NCBI GenBank assembly: GCA_020216785.1 | Contig: JAIWNO010000217.1 | Span: 1 to 10,000, forward strand | Length of the DNA stretch: 10,000 nt | Source: Desulfomonile sp. | GTDB taxonomy: Bacteria > Desulfobacterota > Desulfomonilia > Desulfomonilales > Desulfomonilaceae | Direction of reading: 5' to 3' | Shown here: positions 1-7,210 of the stretch, one piece after another | Layout: each line of letters opens with the position of its first letter | Position numbering within the stretch: the stretch's first letter is position 1 | The notes under the pieces: generated by a model | The model's input: the letters and a program-made list of their open reading frames with translations, nothing else | Told to the model about the DNA's origin: nothing | Database searches by the model: none | Translations under genes and position numbers: made by a program

Positions 1-92
1 CAGAGTGCTGTTCGAGTAATAGGAATACACAGTCCTAGCGGTGCTCCGGCCGGAGGTGTCCCAGCCGGCGCTCGCGTCGTACCGGAGAGCCC

Positions 93-1328
93 ATGGACGA
101 CGCTGACAAAACAACTGAAGAATTGCTCGCGGAATTGAAGAGACTACGCGGGCGCGTGAGCGAGCTCGAAGCGCTGGAACAGGGGCGTCGCAAGATTGAG
201 CGGGCGCTGCGCGACTCGGAGACACGAGTCCGCTCTGTCACTCAATCGGCGGTCGATGCAATAATCTCAGCAGGGATCGATGATAGGATTGTTTTCTGGA
301 ACAAGGCTGCCGAGCGGATCTTCGGTTATACGGAAGAAGAAATCCTGGGGCAGCCGGTCTCCATCTTGATGCCCCCGGCGCTGAGAGAAGTGCATCGCCG
401 TGGGATGCAGCGCTACATCAAGACGGGCCGGCCATCGGCTATCGGCAGGACCTTGGAGCTCCACGGACTTCGAAAAAGCGGCGAGGAGTTTCCATTGGAG
501 CTTTCACTTTCTTCCTGGCACGCTGGTGAACGTATTTTCTTTACAGGAATTATCAGAGACATCACTGCCCGAAAAGAAGCCGAGCGCGCCTTGGCACGGA
601 GCGTCGAGACCGCTCGGCGACGGAGCGAAGAGCTGGAATCACTCGTTCAGATGGTCATTCACGACCTCAAATCGCCGGTTATCACCATCGCCGGAATGGT
701 CCGCGCGTTGAAAAAGAGCTTGCGCTCTCTGCCGCCTGATGAAGCACGCGAGCATATCCTTAATCAGATCGATATTTCCAGTGAAACTATGGAGAACTTC
801 CTCCGGGACCTTCTTGAAAGCCTTGCCGTGGAACAGCAGCAGCCGGAACGCAGTTTTCTGCGGCTGGACGAGGTGGTGAAACGCGTCATGGAGCGGCACA
901 AGAACGCGGTGGAAGAGCACGGAATTGCCGTGACCGTGGACCTTCCCGACTCGATCCCGGAAATCTGTGCGGATGAGCGTCGGATTGAGCAAGTGATCGA
1001 GAACCTCGTCGGCAATGCGATACGGTACATGGGCGAGAAAGACAGCCCGACGCTCCGGCTACAGATAACGCAACAGGAAGATCGGCTCGTCACTACCGTC
1101 TCCGACAATGGCATCGGTGTGCCGGCCGCATTCCAAGAGAAGATCTTCGACCGTTTTTTCCGTGTGCCGGGTACGGGCGTAAAGGTCGGTACCGGCCTCG
1201 GCCTCTCAATCGTCAAGAAGATCGTGGAGAGCCACGGCGGGGTCGTGTGGGTGGATTCCGAAGAAGGCAAGGGCTCGACGTTTGGCTTCACCCTCCCTGT
1301 TGGCGAAGATCCGCAATCATGCTCTTGA
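93..1328 (+). CDS. Cytosolic PAS-domain sensor histidine kinase
   Basis: The 411-residue protein has every hallmark of a two-component sensor kinase, which autophosphorylates a histidine and passes the phosphate to a response regulator. A charged coiled-coil-like N-terminus (about residues 5-45) is followed by a PAS domain (about 45-160, with FWNKAAERIFGY at 68-79 and a GIIRDITARKEAE exit at 152-164). The HisKA helix carries phospho-acceptor His190 (VIHDLKSP, 188-195). The ATPase domain shows the N box (NLVGNAIRY, 304-312), G1 box (DNGIG, 338-342), F box (FDRFFR, 352-357) and G2 box (GTGLGLSIVKK, 366-376). No transmembrane segment or signal peptide is visible, so it should sense a cytoplasmic signal. 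The ligand cannot be read from sequence. The ATG at 93 has GGAG at 84-87, a 5-nt spacer. No regulator gene lies downstream, and any partner would be upstream of the window or elsewhere. The kinase call is confident and the target is unknown. Confidence 0.95.
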   Translation: MDDADKTTEELLAELKRLRGRVSELEALEQGRRKIERALRDSETRVRSVTQSAVDAIISAGIDDRIVFWNKAAERIFGYTEEEILGQPVSILMPPALREVHRRGMQRYIKTGRPSAIGRTLELHGLRKSGEEFPLELSLSSWHAGERIFFTGIIRDITARKEAERALARSVETARRRSEELESLVQMVIHDLKSPVITIAGMVRALKKSLRSLPPDEAREHILNQIDISSETMENFLRDLLESLAVEQQQPERSFLRLDEVVKRVMERHKNAVEEHGIAVTVDLPDSIPEICADERRIEQVIENLVGNAIRYMGEKDSPTLRLQITQQEDRLVTTVSDNGIGVPAAFQEKIFDRFFRVPGTGVKVGTGLGLSIVKKIVESHGGVVWVDSEEGKGSTFGFTLPVGEDPQSCS

Positions 1329-1527
1329 TAGTGGCCGACAACGGTGCCGGCTCATGGCCATATATCCAAAACATTTGTTCAGCGTCAATATCGAAATAAT
1401 GGTGAGCGCTAATGTCCCTGAATCCGATCGCGCGTTTCCAGTTGATCTCAGGATATTATGACGGAAGCTTGCCGCCGGTGATTTTGTCGATGTTTTTCAA
1501 ACAGATATTCCTCAAAGGGGCATCCGC
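1329..1527. other. Intergenic stretch without a recognisable gene
   Basis: Between the kinase stop and the next promoter I find no convincing coding frame, no RNA gene and no T-tract terminator for the kinase. Short GC-rich complementary words just after the stop (around 1331-1360) could form a weak hairpin, but there is no U-run. A minus-strand frame across 1456-1674 has no start signal or recognisable protein character. Confidence 0.5.
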
Positions 1528-1557
1528 TTGACAGTTATCATAACCATCCTTTATGCT
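1528..1557 (+). promoter_or_regulatory. Sigma70-type promoter for the 97-residue protein gene
   Basis: A perfect -35 box TTGACA (1528-1533) is followed by an 18-bp spacer and the -10 candidate TATGCT (1552-1557, 4 of 6 consensus). Transcription would begin near 1563-1566, giving a leader of about 130 nt before the ATG at 1696. The assignment is by sequence match and orientation only. Confidence 0.6.
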
Positions 1558-1563
1558 ATTAAT

Positions 1564-1695
1564 TGAGTTAGTGTAGCTCGTGTGAGAAGCAAAAGGGGTG
1601 AACCCCCGCTCAACCAGCGGGAACATGCCTCCTCGATTTTTACCCGGAACTGAGGCGCTACGATGCTTCTCCATCCACAGAAAGGAGTGTGTACC
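1564..1695 (+). promoter_or_regulatory. Structured 5' leader with competing hairpins; candidate cis-regulatory RNA
   Basis: Several perfect complementary segments sit in this leader. CCCGCT (1605-1610) pairs with AGCGGG (1616-1621) around a 5-nt loop. GAGAAGC (1584-1590) is complementary to GCTTCTC (1665-1671), and GTAGC (1573-1577) to GCTAC (1657-1661). Those last two pairings interleave, so they form a pseudoknot or are alternatives. GCCTC (1627-1631) pairs with GAGGC (1652-1656). The overlapping CTCCT (1629-1633) is complementary to AGGAG (1683-1687) in the ribosome binding site, and CTCC (1669-1672) can also pair with GGAG (1684-1687). The leader could therefore switch the ribosome site between open and closed forms. 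I do not recognise it as any named riboswitch class, and a regulatory role is inferred. Confidence 0.35.
1681..1688 (+). promoter_or_regulatory. Ribosome binding site deciding the start at 1696
   Basis: AAAGGAGT lies 7 nt upstream of the ATG at 1696 and sets that codon as the start. An in-frame ATG at 1663 has no comparable site and lies inside the structured leader. Confidence 0.75.
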
Positions 1696-1989
1696 ATGAA
1701 GGCAGGCATTTTCTTCACCGGTTCAGGCCCCATTCTGCTGTTGACCTCGTATGAGTCTCTCACGGAACCCGCTCTTGTGGAAAAGCTCGCAACCAAGGGA
1801 GTCAAGAAGTTTATCGCATTCGAAGTTCCTATTGATCAGGCACAACAGAAGTACGGCCAGCATTTCAAGGTGATCATGGCAGACTTACACCAGCAAGACG
1901 ACCTGAGGATCCTTGATTATGACGGACATCATGTCTTTAACCTCTTCCGCCTCAAGGAGCTTGGCGCCCCCATATTTCACGAACCGTGA
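1696..1989 (+). CDS. Small conserved-looking cytosolic protein of unknown function (97 aa)
   Basis: I do not recognise the family with certainty. The protein starts MKAGIFFTGSGPILLLTSYE and alternates predicted beta strands (GIFFT, ILLLTS, KFIAFEVP, FKVIMAD) with helices (ALVEKLATKG, IDQAQQKYG). It ends in a DYDGHHVFNLF segment followed by a short FHEP tail, which suggests a compact soluble alpha/beta fold. There is no signal peptide, and the hydrophobic LLLTS stretch is too short to span a membrane. No catalytic motif is evident. The ATG at 1696 is chosen because of the strong AAAGGAG site at 1681-1687. The gene is monocistronic, with its own promoter, a long structured leader and an intrinsic terminator 52 nt after the stop, so it is probably regulated separately from both neighbours. 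Coding status is supported by the clean signals at both ends. Confidence 0.8.
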   Translation: MKAGIFFTGSGPILLLTSYESLTEPALVEKLATKGVKKFIAFEVPIDQAQQKYGQHFKVIMADLHQQDDLRILDYDGHHVFNLFRLKELGAPIFHEP

Positions 1990-2040
1990 TGCGCTCAAAT
2001 CCGTGATCCCAGTTCCATTTAGCTAAATCTCAATCAGACT

Positions 2041-2062
2041 ACCCCGGCGAGTCCGGGGTTTT
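2041..2062 (+). terminator. Intrinsic (Rho-independent) terminator
   Basis: ACCCCGG (2041-2047) and CCGGGGT (2053-2059) form a perfect 7-bp GC-rich stem around the loop CGAGT, followed by a T run (2059-2062). It ends the 97-residue protein transcript and insulates treZ from upstream transcription. Confidence 0.88.
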
Positions 2063-2233
2063 ATGTTGTCCTATCCTCGCGCTCGCGTTCATCGTCACTT
2101 GAAAGCCAACGGAAGCACGATTCGCCGGGATTTCGTTCCGGGCCTCTCAACAGTGTCGATCCAAGCAGCCACGTTCCATCAATTCTTCCCGGAATCAGAA
2201 ACCGGTCTGCGAATTCGCTTGGCAGGCCTTCGG
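2063..2233. other. Intergenic stretch before the treZ promoter
   Basis: No gene is supported here. A plus-strand frame is open from 2063 to 2359, but it starts in the terminator's T-run, has no ribosome binding site, and overlaps the start of treZ in another frame. Confidence 0.5.
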
Positions 2234-2262
2234 TGGACAAGCCGATCGTCGACTGCTATTTT
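2234..2262 (+). promoter_or_regulatory. Promoter of the treZ-treY operon, extended -10 type
   Basis: TGGACA (2234-2239, one mismatch to TTGACA) is separated by exactly 17 bp from TATTTT (2257-2262), which is preceded by an extended -10 TG dinucleotide at 2254-2255. Transcription would start near 2269, leaving a leader of about 50 nt before the GTG at 2319. Confidence 0.55.
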
Positions 2263-2301
2263 GATTTTGATAGATTCGCCCGCGCCGCACCCAGCGGCCG
2301 T

Positions 2302-2310
2302 GAGGAGGGG
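2302..2310 (+). promoter_or_regulatory. Strong ribosome binding site fixing the GTG start of treZ
   Basis: GAGGAGGGG sits 8 nt before the GTG at 2319. No ATG in frame lies nearby at the expected N-terminus, so this site decides the start. Confidence 0.8.
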
Positions 2311-2318
2311 AAGCCACG

Positions 2319-4166
2319 GTGGCATTGGCAACAGCGCTCGGTCCAGCGTACTTGGGTAGTGAACGGTTCGGGTTTCGCGTATGGGCGCCGTTCGTGTCAC
2401 ACGTGGAGATCCACGTTGTCAGCCCTTTCGATAGGATTGCCGCGTTGGAGCGAGATGCGCGAGGCTATCATTCAGGCATAATTGAAGATCTCCCGCTCGG
2501 TGCGCTCTATTATTACCGCCTTGACCGCGAAAGGGACCGGCCCGACCCTGCGTCACGGTCCCAGCCGGAAGGGGTACACGGCCCGTCCCAGCTCTTCGAC
2601 GCGCACTTTTCGTGGGGAGATCGCAACTGGCATGGCCTGCCACTCCGAAGTTATATCCTCTATGAAATACACATCGGCACCTTTACCGCGGAAGGCACCT
2701 TTGGCGCGGTAATTCCCCATTTGGAACGGCTGGCCGACTTGGGGATCACCGCGTTGGAACTTATGCCGGTGGCCCAGTTTCCGGGGGAAAGGAACTGGGG
2801 GTATGACGGTGTGTATCCGTTCGCGGTCCAGAACTCCTACGGAGGGCCCTATGGTCTTAAACAGCTGGTCGATGCCTGCCATGCTCGCGGGATCGCGGTG
2901 GTGCTGGATGTGGTCTACAACCACCTCGGACCGGAAGGGAATTATCTTGCCGATTACGGGCCCTACTTTACCGATCGCTATCGCACGCCCTGGGGCTCCG
3001 CGATTAATTTCGACGGTCCCGAATCGGATCACGTGCGACGGTTCTTCGTCGAGAACGCGCTCCACTGGGTGATGGAGTTCCACATGGACGCCCTGCGGAT
3101 AGATGCCGTGCACGGAATATTCGACTTCTCTGCGGTATCATTTCTTGAAGAACTGGCTCAAGCAATCCACGATCGGGCTGAGCGTCTTAACAGGCATATC
3201 CATCTCATTGCAGAAAGCGACCTGAACGACACCCGTTTGGTGCGGCCCCGCGAACTGGGCGGGTTCGGGTTGGACGCTCAGTGGAACGAGGATTTCCATC
3301 ATGCGCTCCACTGCGTGCTGACTCGTGAGCGCACGGGCTATTACGAGGATTTCGGAGCGCTGAAGCAGCTTGCCAAGGCCTTTCGAGAAGGATTCGTCTA
3401 TTCCGGCGAGTATTCCCGATACCGCAAACGCAGGCATGGCAATTCGTCTGTGGGTATTCCGGCGAGTCGATTTGTGGTTTTTTCCCAGAACCACGATCAG
3501 GTCGGGAACCGCAGCGGCAGTGAGCGACTGAGCAGTCTTGTCCCGCCGGAAGCGCTCAAGGTGGCCGCTGCCGCGGTGATATTCTCGCCGTATATTCCCC
3601 TTCTGTTCATGGGAGAGGAGTACGGCGAGACCAGCCCATTCCCCTACTTTGTAAGCCACTCCGATGCATCGTTGAACGATGCTGTGCGCCGCGGCCGGCG
3701 AGAGGAGTTTGCGGCATTCAATTGGGACGCTGAGCCGCCGGACCCGGCTGCCGAAGCTACTTTCATTGCTGCCAAACTTGATCACGATCTTCGCTGTAGG
3801 CCGGCTCACAGTACACTCTGTGAATTCTACAAGGAACTCATTGCGGTTCGCACGCGCACCCCTGGATTCGCGGATCTTTCCAACCGGACGATGGAAGTGG
3901 AATGCCGGGAAGAGGACAAGGTGCTGATCTTGCGCCGGTGGGCCGGTTCAAATCAGGCGATCATTGTCTTTCACTTCAGCGAGGGATCGGTTTTGGTTAA
4001 TCTTGATGTGCCGGCCGGCCGCGTTGTTAAGTGCTTGGATTCGTCAGAAGAGTGCTGGAACGGTCCCGGCGCGACCATAGCTGATGCGATGGACTCGGAC
4101 GGGCGTCTATCCTTTACGATGGCCGCTTATTCTTGTGTTGTCTTCGCACTTCAACAGGAGGCATAG
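2319..4166 (+). CDS. treZ: Malto-oligosyltrehalose trehalohydrolase
   Basis: TreZ hydrolyses the alpha-1,4 bond next to the trehalosyl end of the maltodextrins made by TreY, releasing free trehalose (EC 3.2.1.141). The 615-residue GH13 protein has an N-terminal beta-sandwich (E-set/CBM48-like) domain at about 10-95 (FGFRVWAPFVSHVEIHV). A (beta/alpha)8 barrel follows, with DVVYNHLGPEGNYL (197-210), the nucleophile Asp262 in LRIDAVH (259-265), the acid/base Glu299 in IAESD (297-301) and the third carboxylate Asp393 in SQNHDQVGNR (389-398). A C-terminal beta domain runs from about 520 to 612. LRIDAVH and the QWNEDFHHALH segment (321-331) are typical of TreZ rather than of branching enzyme. The GTG start is set by GAGGAGGGG. 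The gene is complete, of normal length and probably cytosolic, as no signal peptide is seen. It is the first gene of an operon with treY. Confidence 0.96.
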   Translation: MALATALGPAYLGSERFGFRVWAPFVSHVEIHVVSPFDRIAALERDARGYHSGIIEDLPLGALYYYRLDRERDRPDPASRSQPEGVHGPSQLFDAHFSWGDRNWHGLPLRSYILYEIHIGTFTAEGTFGAVIPHLERLADLGITALELMPVAQFPGERNWGYDGVYPFAVQNSYGGPYGLKQLVDACHARGIAVVLDVVYNHLGPEGNYLADYGPYFTDRYRTPWGSAINFDGPESDHVRRFFVENALHWVMEFHMDALRIDAVHGIFDFSAVSFLEELAQAIHDRAERLNRHIHLIAESDLNDTRLVRPRELGGFGLDAQWNEDFHHALHCVLTRERTGYYEDFGALKQLAKAFREGFVYSGEYSRYRKRRHGNSSVGIPASRFVVFSQNHDQVGNRSGSERLSSLVPPEALKVAAAAVIFSPYIPLLFMGEEYGETSPFPYFVSHSDASLNDAVRRGRREEFAAFNWDAEPPDPAAEATFIAAKLDHDLRCRPAHSTLCEFYKELIAVRTRTPGFADLSNRTMEVECREEDKVLILRRWAGSNQAIIVFHFSEGSVLVNLDVPAGRVVKCLDSSEECWNGPGATIADAMDSDGRLSFTMAAYSCVVFALQQEA

Positions 4167-4191
4167 AACCCTACGCTGAGAAGGCCCTGAT

Positions 4192-6996
4192 ATGCGGATC
4201 CCCCTTTCAACCTATCGCATTCAATTCAACCCCACATTCGGGTTTGCCGACGTACGCGGTATAGTGGCATATCTTTCCGACCTCGGTATTTCGGACCTCT
4301 ATGCGTCTCCCATTTTCAAAGCCGTCAGTGGAAGCCTCCACGGGTACGACATCGTCGATCCCACACGGATCAACCCTGAGTTGGGTTCCGCTGAGGATTT
4401 CGAGGGCCTTTCTGATGAGCTTACTCAACACAATATGGGATGGATTCAAGACATAGTACCGAATCACATGGCATTCGACGGCGACAACACCCTTCTCATG
4501 GACATCCTGGAGAACGGACCACGGTCCAGGTTCTTCGAGTTTTTTGACGTCGACTGGGACCACACGTACGAGAACATCAAGGAACGTATATTGGCACCAT
4601 TTCTTGGCCGCTTCTATGGCGAGTGTCTGGAGGATGGAGAAATCCGCCTTGCCTACGGTCCGGACGGTCTCAAAGTGACTTATTATGAAACGGAGCTTTC
4701 CCTCCGCATCGACTCATACCCGAACTTGTTCGCCCATCGCCTGAATGTGTTGAGGAGAGATCTGGGTGAAGAGCACCCTGATTTCATCAAACTTCTCGGT
4801 GTGTTGTATGTTGTAAAAAACCTCGCCGCGGAAGGGGATGCCGGTGAAGCGTACGGCCAGATTACCTTCGTGAAGCGGATGCTCTGGGATTTGTACACGA
4901 GAAACCACGTCTTTCGAGAGTTCGTCGACGAGAACATCCGGATATTCAACGGCCAGAAAGGACATCCGGAAAGCTTCGATTTGCTGAATGATCTTCTGTC
5001 CTCTCAGGTGTTTCGCCTTTCGTACTGGAAGGTTGCCACCAAAGAGATCAATTACCGGCGGTTCTTTAACATTAATGGCTTGATTTCATTGAAAATAGAA
5101 AACAAGGCGGTTTTCGCCCATACGCACAACTTGATTCTTCAGTTGGTGAAACGAGGGATCGTGACCGGGCTGAGAATCGACCATGTTGATGGACTGTCCC
5201 TCCCCGAGGAATATCTCAAGTGTCTCAGGGCACGCGCTCCGGACGTATACCTGGTTGTCGAAAAGATCCTCCAGCCCGAGGAGGAACTCCCACGATCCTG
5301 GCCGGTGCAGGGAACTACCGGATACGATTTCGCCAACGAAGTGAATTCGCTTCTGTGTTACAGCCGTCATGAACGATCTTTCTCAAGGCTTTACGGCAGT
5401 TTCACCGGATTCCAGGGGTCATTCCCAGAACTGGCCGCCCAAAAGCGGCGGTTGATCATTGAAGAGCACATGGCCGGCGATGTCGATAACCTGGCCCAGA
5501 TGCTTAAGAGGATTTCCAGCAAAGATCGTCATGCCAGCGACATCACGCTGTACGGCTTGAGAAGGAGTTTGCGAGAACTCCTTGCGGTCTTTCCCGTATA
5601 CCGCACGTATACCAGCAGCAGCACCGTCTCGGCCCAGGATCGCCTGTACATTCGGCAGGCCGCGGACCTTGCGCATATGAACAATCCTGCCCTCATTCAC
5701 GAATTGACGTTTCTCAAAAGATTTTTGTTGCTGGACTTCCCGCCATACGTATCCGATGACGAGCAAGGTGAGTGGATTCAATTCGTCAAGCGTTTCCAAC
5801 AACTTACCGGACCGCTCATGGCGAAAGGTTTTGAGGACACAACCCTGTACGTTTACAACCGTTTGATCTCACTCAACGAAGTCGGGGGAAGCCCTGCCCG
5901 GTTCGGCTGCACCGTCAATTCCTTTCATAATTTCATGATTCGGCGCAGCACGACATGGCCGCACACCCTCAATACCACCTCGACCCACGACACCAAGCGG
6001 GGAGAGGACGTGAGAGCACTCATCAATGTCCTCTCCGAACTCCCTACCGAATGGGAGCGAGCCATCCGTGAGTGGAGCAAGCTCAACAAGGTTCACAAGA
6101 AACGGGTTCGAGGCGTAGAGGTTCCGGACCGGAACGATGAGTATTTCCTCTATCAAACTCTCGTGGGAGCATATCCATTCACCGAGACCGAGCTTCCCCT
6201 TTTTCGCGACAGGATGAAAAAGTACATCGTAAAAGCTGTGCGGGAAGCCAAAGTCCACACAGAATGGATACGACCCGATACCGCGTACGAGGATGCTTAC
6301 CTCTCATTTGTGGAAATGCTCCTTACTCCGTCGCCGACGAATTCCTTTCTTCCCGCGTTTCTAACCTTTCGGCGTACGATCGCTCGGTACGGCATGTACA
6401 ACGCCCTGTCTCAGGCACTCATCAAGATTGCTGCGCCTGGAGTGCCGGATTTCTACCAGGGGTCCGAGCTGTGGGATCTTTCGCTCGTAGACCCCGACAA
6501 TCGGAGGCCGGTAGACTTTGAGAAGAGACGGGCGTATCTCATTGATATCATGGAACGATCTTCAGATGATCTGTTCAGCTTGATCGGGGAACTCCTCGAG
6601 ACTTGGCAAGACGGCCGCATCAAGCTGTTTCTCGTGCATCATGGTTTGAAGGCCCGGCAGGAATCTCCCGACCTCTTTCAGCAGGGAACATATATTCCCC
6701 TTGGGTGCTCTGGTACATTTAAGGGACACATTCTGGCTTTTGGCCGGGCGCGGGCCGAGACTTACGTAATTGCAGTAGTTCCTCGATTCTTGACAGATCT
6801 GGTGGGTTCTAATCAGCATCCGCTCGGCGAGGATGTGTGGCGCGACACCTCGGTAATTGTTCCCAAAGGGTGGCCGGCAATTTGGCAAGACCGGTTCACA
6901 GGCAGGTTCATACGTGGGACCGGCGTCCTGCCGGCAGCCAAGATATTTGCGCACTTTCCTGCCGGACTCCTCGAATCAAGATCGGGGCAGCCATAA
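4192..6996 (+). CDS. treY: Malto-oligosyltrehalose synthase
   Basis: TreY is an intramolecular transglucosidase (EC 5.4.99.15) that turns the reducing-end alpha-1,4 link of a maltodextrin or glycogen chain into alpha,alpha-1,1, making the substrate for TreZ. The 934-residue GH13 protein opens with the typical IPLSTYRIQF segment (3-12) and SPIF..GS.HGYD block (39-53). It then shows DIVPNH (87-92), the nucleophile Asp330 in GLRIDHVDGL (326-335), Glu357 in VVEKIL (355-360), and Asp600 in STHDTKRGEDVRAL (597-610). The late SPTNSFL...F and PGVPDFYQGSELWDLSLVDP (749-768) signatures are also TreY-specific. The ATG at 4192 has GAGAAGG at 4178-4184. It follows treZ by 25 nt with no terminator, so the two are co-transcribed. 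It is longer than the roughly 720-775 residues I recall for archaeal and actinobacterial enzymes, and the large segment between the first two motifs (93-325) accounts for part of this. No frame disruption is seen. Confidence 0.96.
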   Translation: MRIPLSTYRIQFNPTFGFADVRGIVAYLSDLGISDLYASPIFKAVSGSLHGYDIVDPTRINPELGSAEDFEGLSDELTQHNMGWIQDIVPNHMAFDGDNTLLMDILENGPRSRFFEFFDVDWDHTYENIKERILAPFLGRFYGECLEDGEIRLAYGPDGLKVTYYETELSLRIDSYPNLFAHRLNVLRRDLGEEHPDFIKLLGVLYVVKNLAAEGDAGEAYGQITFVKRMLWDLYTRNHVFREFVDENIRIFNGQKGHPESFDLLNDLLSSQVFRLSYWKVATKEINYRRFFNINGLISLKIENKAVFAHTHNLILQLVKRGIVTGLRIDHVDGLSLPEEYLKCLRARAPDVYLVVEKILQPEEELPRSWPVQGTTGYDFANEVNSLLCYSRHERSFSRLYGSFTGFQGSFPELAAQKRRLIIEEHMAGDVDNLAQMLKRISSKDRHASDITLYGLRRSLRELLAVFPVYRTYTSSSTVSAQDRLYIRQAADLAHMNNPALIHELTFLKRFLLLDFPPYVSDDEQGEWIQFVKRFQQLTGPLMAKGFEDTTLYVYNRLISLNEVGGSPARFGCTVNSFHNFMIRRSTTWPHTLNTTSTHDTKRGEDVRALINVLSELPTEWERAIREWSKLNKVHKKRVRGVEVPDRNDEYFLYQTLVGAYPFTETELPLFRDRMKKYIVKAVREAKVHTEWIRPDTAYEDAYLSFVEMLLTPSPTNSFLPAFLTFRRTIARYGMYNALSQALIKIAAPGVPDFYQGSELWDLSLVDPDNRRPVDFEKRRAYLIDIMERSSDDLFSLIGELLETWQDGRIKLFLVHHGLKARQESPDLFQQGTYIPLGCSGTFKGHILAFGRARAETYVIAVVPRFLTDLVGSNQHPLGEDVWRDTSVIVPKGWPAIWQDRFTGRFIRGTGVLPAAKIFAHFPAGLLESRSGQP

Positions 6997-7041
6997 ATCC
7001 CCAAAAGAGTTTCTGGTTGCGACGAACGTTCTCCGGAAATC

Positions 7042-7055
7042 GGTTGTCGACAACC
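7042..7055. repeat. Perfect 14-bp palindrome; candidate operator
   Basis: GGTTGTCGACAACC reads the same on both strands. It lies 46 bp after the treY stop and about 105 bp upstream of the next candidate promoter. It has no T-run, so it is not a normal terminator. A dimeric regulator site is possible but unproven, and I saw no second full copy in the window. Confidence 0.4.
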
Positions 7056-7160
7056 TCGGTGCGGGCTGATTATGCCCTAGATCATCACCGAATTTGACGC
7101 TACAGGGACGTCGGCCCAATGAGCTTCTCTAAGCGCAATTGCCACAACATCATGACAATC

Positions 7161-7190
7161 TTGACAATTCGTAAATCTTACGATTATCGC
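7161..7190 (+). promoter_or_regulatory. Candidate promoter with an embedded inverted repeat, upstream of the treT unit
   Basis: A perfect TTGACA (7161-7166) lies 45 nt before the ATG at 7211. The -10 is unclear: GATTAT at 7182-7187 (4 of 6, 15-bp spacer) or TATCGC at 7185-7190 (3 of 6, 18-bp spacer). TCGTAA (7169-7174) and TTACGA (7178-7183) form a 6-3-6 inverted repeat between the two boxes, a usual place for a repressor or activator site. TGACAAT occurs twice with a 9-bp period (7153-7159 and 7162-7168). Confidence 0.4.
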
Positions 7191-7210
7191 AGCCGTCACA
7201 GGGAGGCGTC

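Noticed and set aside
1..92. Possible tail of an upstream gene (a frame ending RVLFE at a TAA, positions 2-19) and a 12-bp palindrome CTCCGGCCGGAG at 44-55.
   Set aside because: Six codons are too few to support a gene, and another frame is also open across the edge. The palindrome is GC-rich, without a T-run, and has no clear role.
764..1291. Minus-strand frame of 175 codons opposite the histidine kinase.
   Set aside because: Its composition (Ser, Arg and Thr rich, low complexity) is that of an antisense shadow, and the opposite strand carries an unmistakable kinase.
1663..1695. Earlier ATG for the 97-residue protein.
   Set aside because: No Shine-Dalgarno precedes it. The strong AAAGGAG lies after it, correctly spaced for the ATG at 1696.
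2063..2359. Plus-strand frame of 98 codons before and into treZ.
   Set aside because: It starts within the terminator's T-run, lacks a ribosome site, contains the treZ promoter, and overlaps the treZ start out of frame.
2553..3809. Two minus-strand frames (2553-3113 and 3138-3809) opposite treZ.
   Set aside because: They mirror conserved catalytic segments of treZ on the plus strand and show no domain of their own.
6984..7003. Possible terminator at the end of treY (GGGG at 6984-6987 pairing with CCCC at 6999-7002).
   Set aside because: Only four base pairs around an 11-nt loop and no T-run follow, too weak to call.
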